Position numbers and translations under genes: made by a program. A stretch of 64,000 nucleotides of DNA from Extensimonas vulgaris (GTDB taxonomy: Bacteria > Pseudomonadota > Gammaproteobacteria > Burkholderiales > Burkholderiaceae_C), in the NCBI RefSeq assembly GCF_003337425.1, contig NZ_QPJU01000002.1, positions 62,001-126,000 of the forward strand, given 5' to 3'. The notes beneath the pieces were generated by a model that saw nothing but the letters and a program-made list of their open reading frames with translations, made no database searches and had not been told where the DNA came from. Shown here piece by piece: positions 53,003 through 60,795 of the stretch (within the stretch, counting starts at the first letter, position 1; each line of letters starts with the position of its first letter).

Positions 53003-54784
53003 TCATGCGTCACCCCCCACCACGCGCAGGCCTGCGCGCACCGTCAGGCGTGCGGCAATCTCCGGCAGCTTGTCTTCTGGCACCCCCTCCGGGTATTGCT
53101 GGCGCAGCGTGGCCAGCAGCGCCGGCGTCATGGCCACGCCCTGCGCCACCAGCGCGCGCGCTGCCGCAAAATGCGTGAGCGGCGGCACGGAATCCTGCTG
53201 CGCCAGCCTTGCGCCCGCCTCGAGCGCGGTGCCGCGCCGCGGCAAAAAGACGCGCTCTGGCGCCTGCTCGATGACCTTGTACGGGTCTATGCGCCCGCCA
53301 AACGGCAGCGCCTTGGCCTTGCGCGCGGCCTCGGCCTCGGCATCGGTCTGCGCGTCCATGGCCACGCGCTCGAGCTCCTTGCGCGTGGCATCGAGCTGCG
53401 TGTCCTGCGGGCGCGCCCAGTCCTCACCGATCACATTGGCATCGGTGCGGAACCCCGCCCCATCGCGCGCCACCATGGGCACGCTGTGCAGCAGCTCATT
53501 GCCATCGGCATCGGTCAGCACGATGGTGGCGGCGTCCTGCGCATAGGGGTTGATGGCCACGGAGAGTTTCTCGCCCACCATCACGCCGGGCACATCGCGC
53601 ACGTCGTACTCTGCGCCACCAAAACTCACCGTCTGCGTCACGCTCACCTTGCGCAGCTCGGGGTGGTGCGTCAGCAGTGCCTGGCACACCTGCACCGACG
53701 GCGCAATGCGCAGCTGATCCTCGCGGATGCTCATCCAGGCGTCATACCGCGTTTTGCCATGGCGCGTGTGCACGCGATGGCCGTTGAACCACTGCGCCCA
53801 GCGCTGCGCCTGGTGGTTCAGCTCCTGCAGGTCGCGCACCGGGCGCAGGCGCAGTCCGCTCTCGAAGCTCTTTTCGATCAGGTCGCGCGCCTTTTCCACC
53901 TGGCCGGTGGCGCGCGCATTGCCTGGAGCGTGCGCAATCAGCCTGACCTGCAGGCGCCGTGCCAGATTGGCAAACAGCCCGCTGGTATTGGCGCTGCCCA
54001 TATCCATCATCAGGATGTAGGGCACGCCGTGCATGGGGTCGCCATCGCACTTTTGGATGAACTCTATGAAGCACTCCGCCAGGTTGGCGCCGCTCTCTGC
54101 CCCCATCACGTAGCGCAACTTGATCGCACCGCTATAGTGGTCTGTGGCCTCGTATGACCACACGCGGTCGGCCTCGATGCGCCTTAGGTTGCTGGGCTTG
54201 TTTTTGTAGAAAACGCTGTGCTGCATCACCTGCAGCCCGGTCTCGCGCTCGGTGTTCGCATGCAGGTAATACAGCACGCACAGACTCGCGTCTATCTGCC
54301 ACACATGGTTGGGGTGCAGGCTGCGCAGCTCCACCGCCGGTGCCGGCCGGTTGATCTGCTCGGGGTGCATGCCATAGGCGCGCAGCGCACGCGCGATGGC
54401 GCTGTCCGACAGCGGCACCAGCTCGCCCGTGGCGGCGTCCAGGCGCTGCGCGCGGATTTCGCCGTTGGCGCGCAAAATCTGCACTGCCTGGCCAACCGAC
54501 ATCAGGCGCTTGGAGTTTTTGCGGTGGCTTTCCATCAACATGGCGCTGATGGCTATCGCCTCGGTGCGCGGCAGGCACACTGCGCCGGCATCGTCGCGGC
54601 GCTTGCGCTGCGGGCGCGGCGCCACTTTAGCCAGGTGGCGGTGCAGCGTAGCCAGGCTCATACCCAGCTCTGCGCAGGCCGCGGCGTACAGCGCGCCGCG
54701 CTGCCCGGCGGGCAGCTCCTGCACCTGCTGCGCCAGCTGCGCCAGCCGCTGCGTGCGCACGGGGTTCAGGGTGTGGTGGTGCAT
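53003..54784 (-). CDS. Mu-like phage transposase (DDE integrase core, DD35E)
   Basis: The 593-residue product has N-terminal helix-turn-helix DNA-binding regions (GMSLATLHRHLAKVAP; DSAIARALRAYGMHPEQI), then an rve-type catalytic core with Asp165 (HVWQIDAS), Asp261 (MMDMGSANTS) and Glu297 (GQVEKARDLIE), exactly 35 residues apart for the last two, then a Mu-C-like beta domain (VSFGGAEYDVRDVPGVMVG). It replicates the phage by transposition. ATG 54784 is preferred; a GTG at 54832 overlapping the upstream gene is possible. The spacing DD35E resembles IS481/retroviral integrases and phages such as BcepMu rather than Mu itself. Confidence 0.9.
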   Translation of the reverse strand: MHHHTLNPVRTQRLAQLAQQVQELPAGQRGALYAAACAELGMSLATLHRHLAKVAPRPQRKRRDDAGAVCLPRTEAIAISAMLMESHRKNSKRLMSVGQAVQILRANGEIRAQRLDAATGELVPLSDSAIARALRAYGMHPEQINRPAPAVELRSLHPNHVWQIDASLCVLYYLHANTERETGLQVMQHSVFYKNKPSNLRRIEADRVWSYEATDHYSGAIKLRYVMGAESGANLAECFIEFIQKCDGDPMHGVPYILMMDMGSANTSGLFANLARRLQVRLIAHAPGNARATGQVEKARDLIEKSFESGLRLRPVRDLQELNHQAQRWAQWFNGHRVHTRHGKTRYDAWMSIREDQLRIAPSVQVCQALLTHHPELRKVSVTQTVSFGGAEYDVRDVPGVMVGEKLSVAINPYAQDAATIVLTDADGNELLHSVPMVARDGAGFRTDANVIGEDWARPQDTQLDATRKELERVAMDAQTDAEAEAARKAKALPFGGRIDPYKVIEQAPERVFLPRRGTALEAGARLAQQDSVPPLTHFAAARALVAQGVAMTPALLATLRQQYPEGVPEDKLPEIAARLTVRAGLRVVGGDA

Positions 54785-54819
54785 GGTGGCGAGCCCTATG
54801 CGGTGTGCGTGCAGCCCGA

Positions 54820-55743
54820 TCAATCTGCCCACTGCTCCACCTCGGCGGCCAGCTCGAGCTCGGCGGCATTGCTCACGTCGGGCAGCCGGAACTCCTCGCG
54901 CAGCAGCTGCAGCTCGTGCGCCAGCTGGCCCACCAGGCCGGCGCAGAACACATCGTCGCGCGTGCTGCCATCGCCGTGTGCGCGCAGCTTGATGAGCGCC
55001 TGCCGCACGCCCCCGCGTATGGCCCCCAGCGCATCTTGCATGATGGCCGTGGCCTCTTTTTGCAGCTCCAGCTGCACCATGTCTCTGGGCGCTGTCTCGA
55101 TGCGTTTGATCTGCGCGCGCAGCTTGTCCATGGCGGCGTTTTTGTCGGCCAGCACGCGGCGCGTTGCATCGGTTTCGGCGCGCTGCTCACGCAGCGCCGC
55201 GCGCAATTCCTTCACGCTCATGGTGGCCACATCGTCCAGTTTCAGTTCGCCTGTCTGGCCCGTAAGCTCTAGCTCCTCGATCTGTTCATCGTCGAGGATC
55301 AGCAGCTCGAATAATTTGGATTGACTACCAGCTGCGGCCAAAACGTGCGACGTCGCACGTTTTGCGAATTTGGTTGCTGTTTCCATGAAGCGGCGGGCCA
55401 CACTGGCCTCGATCCCAAGCACCTCCAGTCGTGCCATGAAGCTCCCATGCTCACAAGCCTCCTTGAGCACGCGCAGCCCGCGCCCAACTTCCAGGCAGGC
55501 CTCCACGCTGCGGCGCATGTTCGCGGCAATGTCGCGCTGGATCAGATCGGGGTCGGTGGCATCGGCGGGCAGTTGGTAGCCCAGTTGCAGGGCCACGGCG
55601 CGCACACTGGCATCGCGCTGCTGCAGCGCCAGGCCTTCGGCGCGCATGGCCTGCATGGCGCCATCTAGTTTTTGCTCATCGATCTCTTCGTCTCTGATGG
55701 CCGGTGCAGCTGGCACCAGTGTTTTGCGTCCTGCAGTCGTCAT
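54820..55743 (-). CDS. DUF3102-like phage early protein
   Basis: The 307-residue product has a helical central domain (EVGRGLRVLKEACEHGSFMA, GIEASVARRFMETATKFAKR) typical of DUF3102/ParB-like phage proteins, followed by a coiled coil (KELRAALREQRAETDATRRV). It is the gene before the transposase in the early operon. Possible role in DNA binding or replication; not tested. Confidence 0.7.
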   Translation of the reverse strand: MTTAGRKTLVPAAPAIRDEEIDEQKLDGAMQAMRAEGLALQQRDASVRAVALQLGYQLPADATDPDLIQRDIAANMRRSVEACLEVGRGLRVLKEACEHGSFMARLEVLGIEASVARRFMETATKFAKRATSHVLAAAGSQSKLFELLILDDEQIEELELTGQTGELKLDDVATMSVKELRAALREQRAETDATRRVLADKNAAMDKLRAQIKRIETAPRDMVQLELQKEATAIMQDALGAIRGGVRQALIKLRAHGDGSTRDDVFCAGLVGQLAHELQLLREEFRLPDVSNAAELELAAEVEQWAD

Positions 55744-55798
55744 TTTTTGGGCTCCAAGTCTTCAAATTGGGTGGGATAGAGGGCACTGCATGGCGGCT

Positions 55799-56122
55799 CT
55801 AGCCTGGGTTGCGCGTGTAGCGCTGGCGCGCCTCGTCCAGGCGGCGCTGCGCGGTGTCCAGCGCAGCAAACACCTTGATGGACTGCTGCGGCAGGCGTTG
55901 CGTCAGGCGCCATAGGCCGGTGGCCTCGTCGCGCTCGGCCAGGCCTGCGGTGGCCAGGTTGTCGAGGTCGCGCAATATCACGGGCACGCTGCAGCCCACG
56001 GCCTTGGCCAGCGCCGTGGGCGCCATGCCTTGCACCACATCGGCAAACAAGGCCAGCACCACCTGCAGCAGGCGCTGCTGCGCGCGGTTGGTGTAGTCGG
56101 TTTTGCGGGGGCGGGTGGTCAT
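55799..56122 (-). CDS. IclR-like winged-helix phage protein
   Basis: The 107-residue product has a helix-turn-helix (APTALAKAVGCSVPVILRDL) and a wing (NLATAGLAERDEATGLWRLT) like IclR N-terminal domains. It overlaps the CII-like gene by ATGA. It probably acts as an early regulator or transposition accessory protein. Confidence 0.68.
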   Translation of the reverse strand: MTTRPRKTDYTNRAQQRLLQVVLALFADVVQGMAPTALAKAVGCSVPVILRDLDNLATAGLAERDEATGLWRLTQRLPQQSIKVFAALDTAQRRLDEARQRYTRNPG

Positions 56123-56595
56123 GCGTCAAACTCCAGTTGCGGCTGGGCATATGCAGCCACGTTGCGCTCGTGGTAGGCCACGCGCTCCATGTGTTCGCGC
56201 AGCGCTGCCGCCGTTACGCTGGCATCGGTGCGCGCCGGGTCGGCATAAAAGTTGGTCAGCAGTTGCAGCGCCTGGGCAAAGCCGCTGTTGAGCTGCACCA
56301 TGTCTGCGGCATCGGCCTTTTTTCCCGTGGGCATGGCCACCACCATGCGCCCTGCAGACGCCGCCAGCCATTCGCTCACGTAGTGGCAGCCGCAGGCGTG
56401 TTCGTAGGGCGGTATCAGGTTGGCCGGCAGGCGCCCCGTGGCCAGCCACTTGTAGAGGCTGTCGTGCGTCACGCCCATGCGATCGGCGATGCGCTCCACG
56501 CTGAGGTTTGAGCGCTCCTGCGCATAGGCCTTGCACAGACGCAGCGCCTCCACCAGGCTGGCGGCGCGCAGGCGTTTCCAATCGCGGCGGATCAT
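56119..56595 (-). CDS. CII-like phage regulatory protein
   Basis: The 158-residue product has a helix-turn-helix (LSVERIADRMGVTHDSLYKW) followed by GRLPANLIPPYEHACGCHYVSEWLA, matching the phage regulatory protein CII (Phage_CII_2) family. AAGGGG seven bases before ATG 56595 supports the start. Its upstream region is shared with a divergent small gene at 56709. Confidence 0.75.
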   Translation of the reverse strand: MIRRDWKRLRAASLVEALRLCKAYAQERSNLSVERIADRMGVTHDSLYKWLATGRLPANLIPPYEHACGCHYVSEWLAASAGRMVVAMPTGKKADAADMVQLNSGFAQALQLLTNFYADPARTDASVTAAALREHMERVAYHERNVAAYAQPQLEFDA

Positions 56596-56708
56596 TGGAA
56601 GGCCCCTTTGCGCAGCGCTTCCAAAAAGATTCCGTCTTTTGCACTGGTAAAGCGGCTTTCGCAGTGGCAAAGTGCAGGCATGTCACACAACCCCTCGAAA
56701 GGACGAAC
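56596..56708. promoter_or_regulatory. divergent region between the CII-like gene and a small plus-strand gene
   Basis: The region contains two inverted pairs: GGAAG/CTTCC just before the CII-like start and TGCACT (56640-56645)/AGTGCA (56671-56676). They may be operators. No strong -35/-10 pair stands out. Confidence 0.3.
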
Positions 56709-56975
56709 ATGCAACACCATCAAGACCTGCCGGATGTGCTGGATGAGCTGCTGAATCAGGTGCGCGATCTACATGCTGCGCAGACGGTGCAGCGGGCGGC
56801 GTTTGTAGTGCTGGCTCGCCATCTGTCAAAGGCCGGCCATGCGAACCTGCTGCAGCTGGCGCGCGATCTTGAGATGATGGCTGGCACACAGCCTGAGCCA
56901 GCTTGGCAATCCGGGCTTGCAGAACTTGCAGAGGCGCTGTTGCTCGTGCATGCCGGGCCATCAGCAGATCGCTGA
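56709..56975 (+). CDS. 88-aa phage protein encoded against the early operon
   Basis: The helical product (DLPDVLDELLNQVRDLHAAQ, VVLARHLSKAGHANLLQLAR) has no recognised family. An AAAGGAC ribosome site precedes the ATG by about six bases. It is the only plus-strand gene inside the leftward early operon and its stop lies inside a hairpin (see terminator). Probably a separately expressed early or lysogenic gene. Confidence 0.6.
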   Translation: MQHHQDLPDVLDELLNQVRDLHAAQTVQRAAFVVLARHLSKAGHANLLQLARDLEMMAGTQPEPAWQSGLAELAEALLLVHAGPSADR

Positions 56976-56993
56976 GGTGCTTGGCCTCAGCGA
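56969..56993. terminator. hairpin between convergent phage genes
   Basis: TCGCTGAGG and CCTCAGCGA form a perfect nine-base stem with a seven-base loop (TGCTTGG). It sits between the ends of the plus gene and the next minus gene. A T-run is missing, so termination strength is uncertain. Confidence 0.45.
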
Positions 56994-57011
56994 GTGGCAT
57001 GGTGCAGTGGT

Positions 57012-57359
57012 TCATGCGGCCTCCTGCTGCGTGTGGGCTGCGCCGGATTGGACATTGCCAGCCTGACGCCGGGCACGCTGGGCGGCGCTGTTCAGCTGCC
57101 CGCGCGATGCGCACAGGTCTGCGTCGCTGCGGCCAGGCAGTGCGGTGGGCACGCCGCGCTTGATGCCTAGGGCCACGGCAATGTTGTGGCTCATGCCGCG
57201 CCGTCCAGGACGGCCCCGCAGCACAGAGCGCGTGAGTCCGACTGAAAACCCATGCTCTCTCGCCCATTGGGCCACGCTGATGCCGTTGTATTCCAGCCAT
57301 TCGAGCACCTCTTGCGGGGTGCGCGTGCCTTGCGTCGTAGGTTTGCTATGCTTGCTCAT
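57012..57359 (-). CDS. BcepMu gp16-like helix-turn-helix protein
   Basis: The 115-residue product has the BcepMu gp16 family domain: TPQEVLEWLEYNGISVAQWA, REHGFSVGLTRSVLRGRPGR and RGMSHNIAVALGIKRG. This family occurs only in Mu-like phages and is probably a Ner/Cro-type regulator. The C-terminal 45 residues are low-complexity. The start overlaps the stop of the 109-residue gene (ATGA). Confidence 0.8.
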   Translation of the reverse strand: MSKHSKPTTQGTRTPQEVLEWLEYNGISVAQWAREHGFSVGLTRSVLRGRPGRRGMSHNIAVALGIKRGVPTALPGRSDADLCASRGQLNSAAQRARRQAGNVQSGAAHTQQEAA

Positions 57360-57685
57360 TGGTGCACCTTTGTTTCGTTTGTTGCTTGCTTTTCCGCTTG
57401 CTGCGCATCGGTGCAGTCCAGGATCTGGTGCAAGCGCTGCAGATAGCGTGACTCGGCATCCATGCGAGCGATGAGGTCCACGTAGTCCTCGTACACGCGC
57501 GATGCCATGCGCCTGCCGCCTGGTGCGCGGCTGCGTTGCAAAAAGGCCGCCGCAGCAGATGCGGCGTTGTCTAGCGCAATGCTGGCCGAGAGCGCGCTCT
57601 GCGCCACGGTTTGCGCGTGCCAGTCCACGCACTCGTGCGTGATGGGCATGCCAGGGGTCATGGTGATGGAGGCGAGGTGTGTCAT
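57356..57685 (-). CDS. small phage early protein (109 aa), unknown function
   Basis: The product is mostly helical (SALSASIALDNAASAAAAFLQ; SRVYEDYVDLIARMDAESRY). I do not recognise a domain. Position: second gene of the early operon, after the 86-residue gene and with a 45-base gap. Confidence 0.62.
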   Translation of the reverse strand: MTHLASITMTPGMPITHECVDWHAQTVAQSALSASIALDNAASAAAAFLQRSRAPGGRRMASRVYEDYVDLIARMDAESRYLQRLHQILDCTDAQQAEKQATNETKVHQ

Positions 57686-57730
57686 GGTGGTGGCTCCGTT
57701 GGTTTGGTGGAGGTGGTTGGCAAAGGCGCG

Positions 57731-57991
57731 TCAGGCCGCGTTGCGCTCTGCGTCGCGCATGCAGCGCAGTTCCGCGCTGATGGACAGGTCTAAGACCTTG
57801 GTCTCGCAGCGGCGTGCAGCCAGCAGCACCTGGCGGCGCGTTTTGCCTGCCAGGCCCAGGGCGTGGGCATCGGCAGCCAGCGCGAGCAGCTGCTGGCGAC
57901 GCTGCGCATAGCCTTGCGCGGCGGCAAAAAGCTCCGCGTCGCTCATGCGCAGCGGGTCGTTGAAAACAGGGGCTTGAATGGAGTGGTTCAT
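57731..57991 (-). CDS. first leftward early phage gene (86 aa), unknown function
   Basis: The helical product (LRMSDAELFAAAQGYAQRRQQ, ALGLAGKTRRQVLLAARR) is the first gene left of the switch region, the position of ner in Mu, but it does not show a clear Ner helix-turn-helix. Function unknown. Confidence 0.62.
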   Translation of the reverse strand: MNHSIQAPVFNDPLRMSDAELFAAAQGYAQRRQQLLALAADAHALGLAGKTRRQVLLAARRCETKVLDLSISAELRCMRDAERNAA

Positions 57992-58086
57992 GGCTTGCTT
58001 CCGTTGGTCTATCTATGGTTTTGTAGGGTTTGCGGATGTGATTATGGTACGCAAATGAGTACCTTGCAATAACTTGAGTTATCCAA
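57992..58086. promoter_or_regulatory. lysis-lysogeny switch region with two inverted repeats
   Basis: Between the leftward early operon and the repressor lie GGTACgcaaatgaGTACC (58046-58063) and ATAACT-TG-AGTTAT (58069-58082), the latter just before the repressor ATG. These are good operator candidates for the CI-like protein. The sequence is AT-richer than its surroundings. Promoter hexamers are not clear enough to place. Confidence 0.55.
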
Positions 58087-58434
58087 ATGGGTATTGGACA
58101 AAGATTGCGTGAAGAACGCGAGCGATTGCAGATGAGCCAGGAGGAACTTGGCTCTGTTGGAGGCGTGCGCAAGCAAGCCCAGCTGCACTATGAAAAAGAT
58201 GAAAGATCGCCAGACGCTAGGTACTTGTCCGAAATCGCCAAAGTCGGAGTTGATGTTGCATACGTCCTCACCGGCGAGCGCGCGAAGCCCATCGCAGAGC
58301 TGGAGTTGCTTCCCCCGCAGGAGCGCATCCTGTTGGACAATTTCCGCCATGCGCCGCAGGCCGTGCAGGCCGGCGTGCGCACTACGCTAGGTGCGTTCGC
58401 GCCTGCGAATGCCACCAAGAAACGCGCCAGTTGA
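58087..58434 (+). CDS. CI/XRE-family phage repressor
   Basis: The 115-residue product has an XRE helix-turn-helix (IGQRLREERERLQMSQEELG, RKQAQLHYEKDERSPDARYL) and a short tail (LPPQERILLDNFRHAPQAVQ), typical of small phage repressors without a protease domain. The HTH recognition helix sequence resembles repressors of related prophages. It starts a few bases after a palindrome, without a ribosome site. It likely shuts off the early operon and, with the same sites, its own gene. Confidence 0.85.
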   Translation: MGIGQRLREERERLQMSQEELGSVGGVRKQAQLHYEKDERSPDARYLSEIAKVGVDVAYVLTGERAKPIAELELLPPQERILLDNFRHAPQAVQAGVRTTLGAFAPANATKKRAS

Positions 58435-58456
58435 TCCCCACTGAAAGGAGCCTGAA

Positions 58457-58969
58457 ATGCCCGCCATCACCCGCCCGCACTCACTCGCACTGGCACTGGC
58501 ACTGGCCCTGCTCATGCTGCTGTGCACCCCCGCATGGGCCGTGCACAAGTGCTCCGCCGAAGGAGGTCGCGTGGTGTACCAGGACGCGCCCTGCCAAGAT
58601 GGCCGCGGCGCCGTGCTGGACGTGCATGCCAACGGCCCCACGGCGGCGCAGCGCTCAGCCTCCGGAGGCAACGCTCCAGCAGCTGCGGAGGGCGCCTACG
58701 ACGACAAGTGGCACCGGGCTTTCGCCATCAGGCAGTTTGAGCTGCCGCCGTTGCAGCGCCAGCTGGACAATGAGGTGCGCCAGTGCGATGAGCAGCAACG
58801 CACCTTGGCAGCCCGCAAGCTGCGCGCCAACAACAACCTGGCGGGCGCAGTGTGGGAGCAGTCCATATCCTCCGAAATGCAGGCCGCAGCCTCAGCCTGC
58901 GACACCCGTCAGCGCGAACTGCGCACCCGCATCGACGCGCTGCAGCGCGAGCTCGAGGCGCTGCGCTAA
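58457..58969 (+). CDS. secreted DUF4124-domain protein (prophage moron)
   Basis: The 170-residue product has a clear signal peptide (LALALALALLMLLCTPAWA) and a DUF4124 domain right after it (VHKCSAEGGRVVYQDAPCQD, with two cysteines), followed by a charged helical C-terminal half (QRQLDNEVRQCDEQQRTLAA). AAAGGAG six bases before ATG 58457 is strong. DUF4124 proteins are periplasmic in Burkholderiales; the gene is not needed for phage growth as far as known, so it is a candidate lysogen-expressed moron. Confidence 0.85.
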   Translation: MPAITRPHSLALALALALLMLLCTPAWAVHKCSAEGGRVVYQDAPCQDGRGAVLDVHANGPTAAQRSASGGNAPAAAEGAYDDKWHRAFAIRQFELPPLQRQLDNEVRQCDEQQRTLAARKLRANNNLAGAVWEQSISSEMQAAASACDTRQRELRTRIDALQRELEALR

Positions 58970-59037
58970 AAACCACATGATGGCGAAAAAGCCAGCGCGC
59001 AGTGGCCCATGACGACCGACCACAACAAGGAGACATG

Positions 59038-59331
59038 ATGACTCAGGATTCCGTCAAGGTATTGGCCACAGGCGTTGCCACGCTTGGCGAAGCCGTTGAG
59101 GAAGTGAAGGGGGAGCTTGCAGTGGTGGTGTGTGCGCTGGCAGCATTGCTGCGCACGCATCCAGATGGGCAGGCGTTTGCAGCGGAGTTGCGCAGAGCAT
59201 GGCTGCAGATTGGCGCACCGAATCAAGCGCTTGCTGCCGACGATGCCACTGGTCGCCGTATGCGCGAAGTGCTGGTGATTCTGGAAGAATGTTGCTCGAC
59301 CCCGTTGAACATTCTGCCGCCTTCGCGTTAG
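59038..59331 (+). CDS. small phage protein (97 aa), unknown function
   Basis: The product has a mildly hydrophobic middle (LAVVVCALAALLRTHPDGQA) and ends with EECCSTPLNILPPSR. AAGGAG five bases before ATG 59038 sets the start (ATG 59035 is too close). It comes before the lysis genes, but the hydrophobic segment is too short to call a holin. Confidence 0.6.
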   Translation: MTQDSVKVLATGVATLGEAVEEVKGELAVVVCALAALLRTHPDGQAFAAELRRAWLQIGAPNQALAADDATGRRMREVLVILEECCSTPLNILPPSR

Positions 59332-59629
59332 CGGTGGCGGTGTTCATGCCTGAAACCTTAACGGCACCAGCCGCTCGGTCAGCCCAACTTTTGCGCCAGG
59401 CCATGCGCGCGATGAGTGCAATACAAAAAGCGCTGGTGCCAAGTGTCTTCCAGTGGTGCCGTTGCATGATGATGCCTTTTGGGGAGTGAGTGCTGCAGCG
59501 TAGCCTGGGGGTTGCCGTTGCAATAACTAAACCGCTTTCGTTCGCCCGGCTCGCGCGCGCGCGGCACCATGCTGGGCATGACGTCATACCGCGATCTACA
59601 TCCCTACGCCCTCCGTTGCGGAGGCGCGC
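59332..59629. promoter_or_regulatory. region before the lysis genes with a repressor-site-like sequence
   Basis: About 300 bases without a confident gene. An 11-mer, TTGCAATAACT (59518-59528), repeats exactly the sequence at 58064-58074 that includes the left arm of the palindrome before the repressor. A weak 47-codon frame starts at 59346 but lacks a ribosome site. The region probably holds the late (lysis) promoter. Confidence 0.4.
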
Positions 59630-60172
59630 ATGGCGCTTGACTCCCAACGCATAGGCATTGCGGCCCTGGTGCTGTCTGCATCCGGCCTGGTGTATATCGC
59701 CCAGCGCGAGGGCTACAGCGACAAGGCCTACCCCGACCCCGTGCATGGCAAGGCCGTGGCCACGCTGGGATACGGCTCCACGGGTGGTGTCAAGATGGGC
59801 GACACGACCACGCCGGTGCGCGCCCTGGTGCGCCTGCGCGCCGATGCGGCCGAGGTGGAGGTAGCGCTGCGCAAGTGCCTTGCCGTGCCCATGTACCAGC
59901 GCGAGTGGGATGCTTTCGTGGGCCTGGCCTACAACACGGGCGCCACGGCCGTGTGCAAAAACAATGCCCGCACGGGGCCCAGCACCCTGGCGCAGCGCCT
60001 GCAGGCGGGCGACTATGCGGGCGCGTGCGATGCCATCATGCTGTACGACAAGGCTGGCCCCGTGCACAAGCCGCAAGACCGTTGCAGCCACCCCGACAAC
60101 CGCACCTGCCGCGGCGTATGGGCAGACCGCCAGCGCCTGCGCGCGATGTGCCTGGGAGTGCCTGCGCCATGA
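59630..60172 (+). CDS. SAR endolysin (GH24 lysozyme)
   Basis: The 180-residue product has a weakly hydrophobic N-terminal segment (IGIAALVLSASGLVYIA), typical of a signal-anchor-release domain, then the catalytic triad region with Glu27 (REGYSDKAYPDP), Asp36 and Thr45 (ATLGYG). FVGLAYNTG and the C-terminal CRGVWADRQRLR are conserved. It is a muramidase exported by the host Sec system and activated when released from the membrane. Cysteines may form the inactive disulphide. ATGA overlap with the spanin gene. Confidence 0.9.
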   Translation: MALDSQRIGIAALVLSASGLVYIAQREGYSDKAYPDPVHGKAVATLGYGSTGGVKMGDTTTPVRALVRLRADAAEVEVALRKCLAVPMYQREWDAFVGLAYNTGATAVCKNNARTGPSTLAQRLQAGDYAGACDAIMLYDKAGPVHKPQDRCSHPDNRTCRGVWADRQRLRAMCLGVPAP

Positions 60173-60795
60173 CTTTCAGCCCCATCAACCTGGCCACAGA
60201 CCGCACCCGTGCGCTGCTGGTGGCAATAGCCGCATGCGCCGCGCTGGCGCTGTGCGCCTACCTCTACGTTGCAGGCCGCAACGCCGGCATGCGCACCGTG
60301 CAGACGCGCTGGGACGCTGCGGAGGATCGGCGCCGTGCCGACGATGCCCAGGCCGCCATGCAGGCCGCGCAGCGCCAGGCCATCGCAGAGCGCGCGGCCC
60401 GCGAAACCGAGTTGCAACACCAGGCTACCGCCGAAAGGATCGCCCATGACCAAGCCAACCGCGAGGCTGCTTTGCGCGCTGACGCTGAGCGCAGTGCTGC
60501 CCATGCTCGCAGCCTGCTCGACACCATCGCCCAGCTCAACCGGGCTGGGGCTGCGCCCGCTGCCGGACTGCCCACGCCCGCCACGCCTGCCGGCGCCGAT
60601 GCCGGGCCTGATGGAGCCACCACCGCCCGCAACGCACTCGGCGAGTGCAGCCAGCGATATGCAGCTGTGGCAGCAACGGCTGACGGGCTCAGCGCCCAGG
60701 TGACGGGCCTGCAGGCGTGGGCGCGCATGGCTATGGATGGCAATGGCGACGCCGCAACGGGCGCTGCAGAAAACGGGAGTGGAAATGGTCTTTGA
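60169..60795 (+). CDS. Rz-like inner-membrane spanin
   Basis: The 208-residue product has an N-terminal membrane helix (LLVAIAACAALALCAYLYVA) and then a long Ala/Arg/Glu coiled coil (AQAAMQAAQRQAIAERAARE), the i-spanin layout. The o-spanin Rz1 is encoded inside it in another frame. The tail after about residue 135 is Ala/Gly/Pro-rich. It joins the inner and outer membranes at the last step of lysis. Confidence 0.85.
   Translation: MTFSPINLATDRTRALLVAIAACAALALCAYLYVAGRNAGMRTVQTRWDAAEDRRRADDAQAAMQAAQRQAIAERAARETELQHQATAERIAHDQANREAALRADAERSAAHARSLLDTIAQLNRAGAAPAAGLPTPATPAGADAGPDGATTARNALGECSQRYAAVAATADGLSAQVTGLQAWARMAMDGNGDAATGAAENGSGNGL
60446..60703 (+). CDS. Rz1-like outer-membrane spanin lipoprotein, embedded in the Rz gene
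   Basis: In a different frame inside the Rz gene an ATG at 60446, with GAAAGGA before it, opens an 85-residue lipoprotein: TARLLCALTLSAVLPMLAAC with a lipobox cysteine at residue 24, then a proline-rich stretch (DCPRPPRLPAPMPGLMEPPP). This is the classic nested Rz1 arrangement. It contacts Rz in the periplasm. Confidence 0.8.
   Translation: MTKPTARLLCALTLSAVLPMLAACSTPSPSSTGLGLRPLPDCPRPPRLPAPMPGLMEPPPPATHSASAASDMQLWQQRLTGSAPR

Noticed and set aside
59346-59489. 47-codon plus-strand frame before the endolysin
   Set aside because: No ribosome site and no recognisable feature; kept only as part of the regulatory region.
59379-59579. 66-codon minus-strand frame
   Set aside because: Opposite to the lysis operon, no ribosome site, composition like a shadow.
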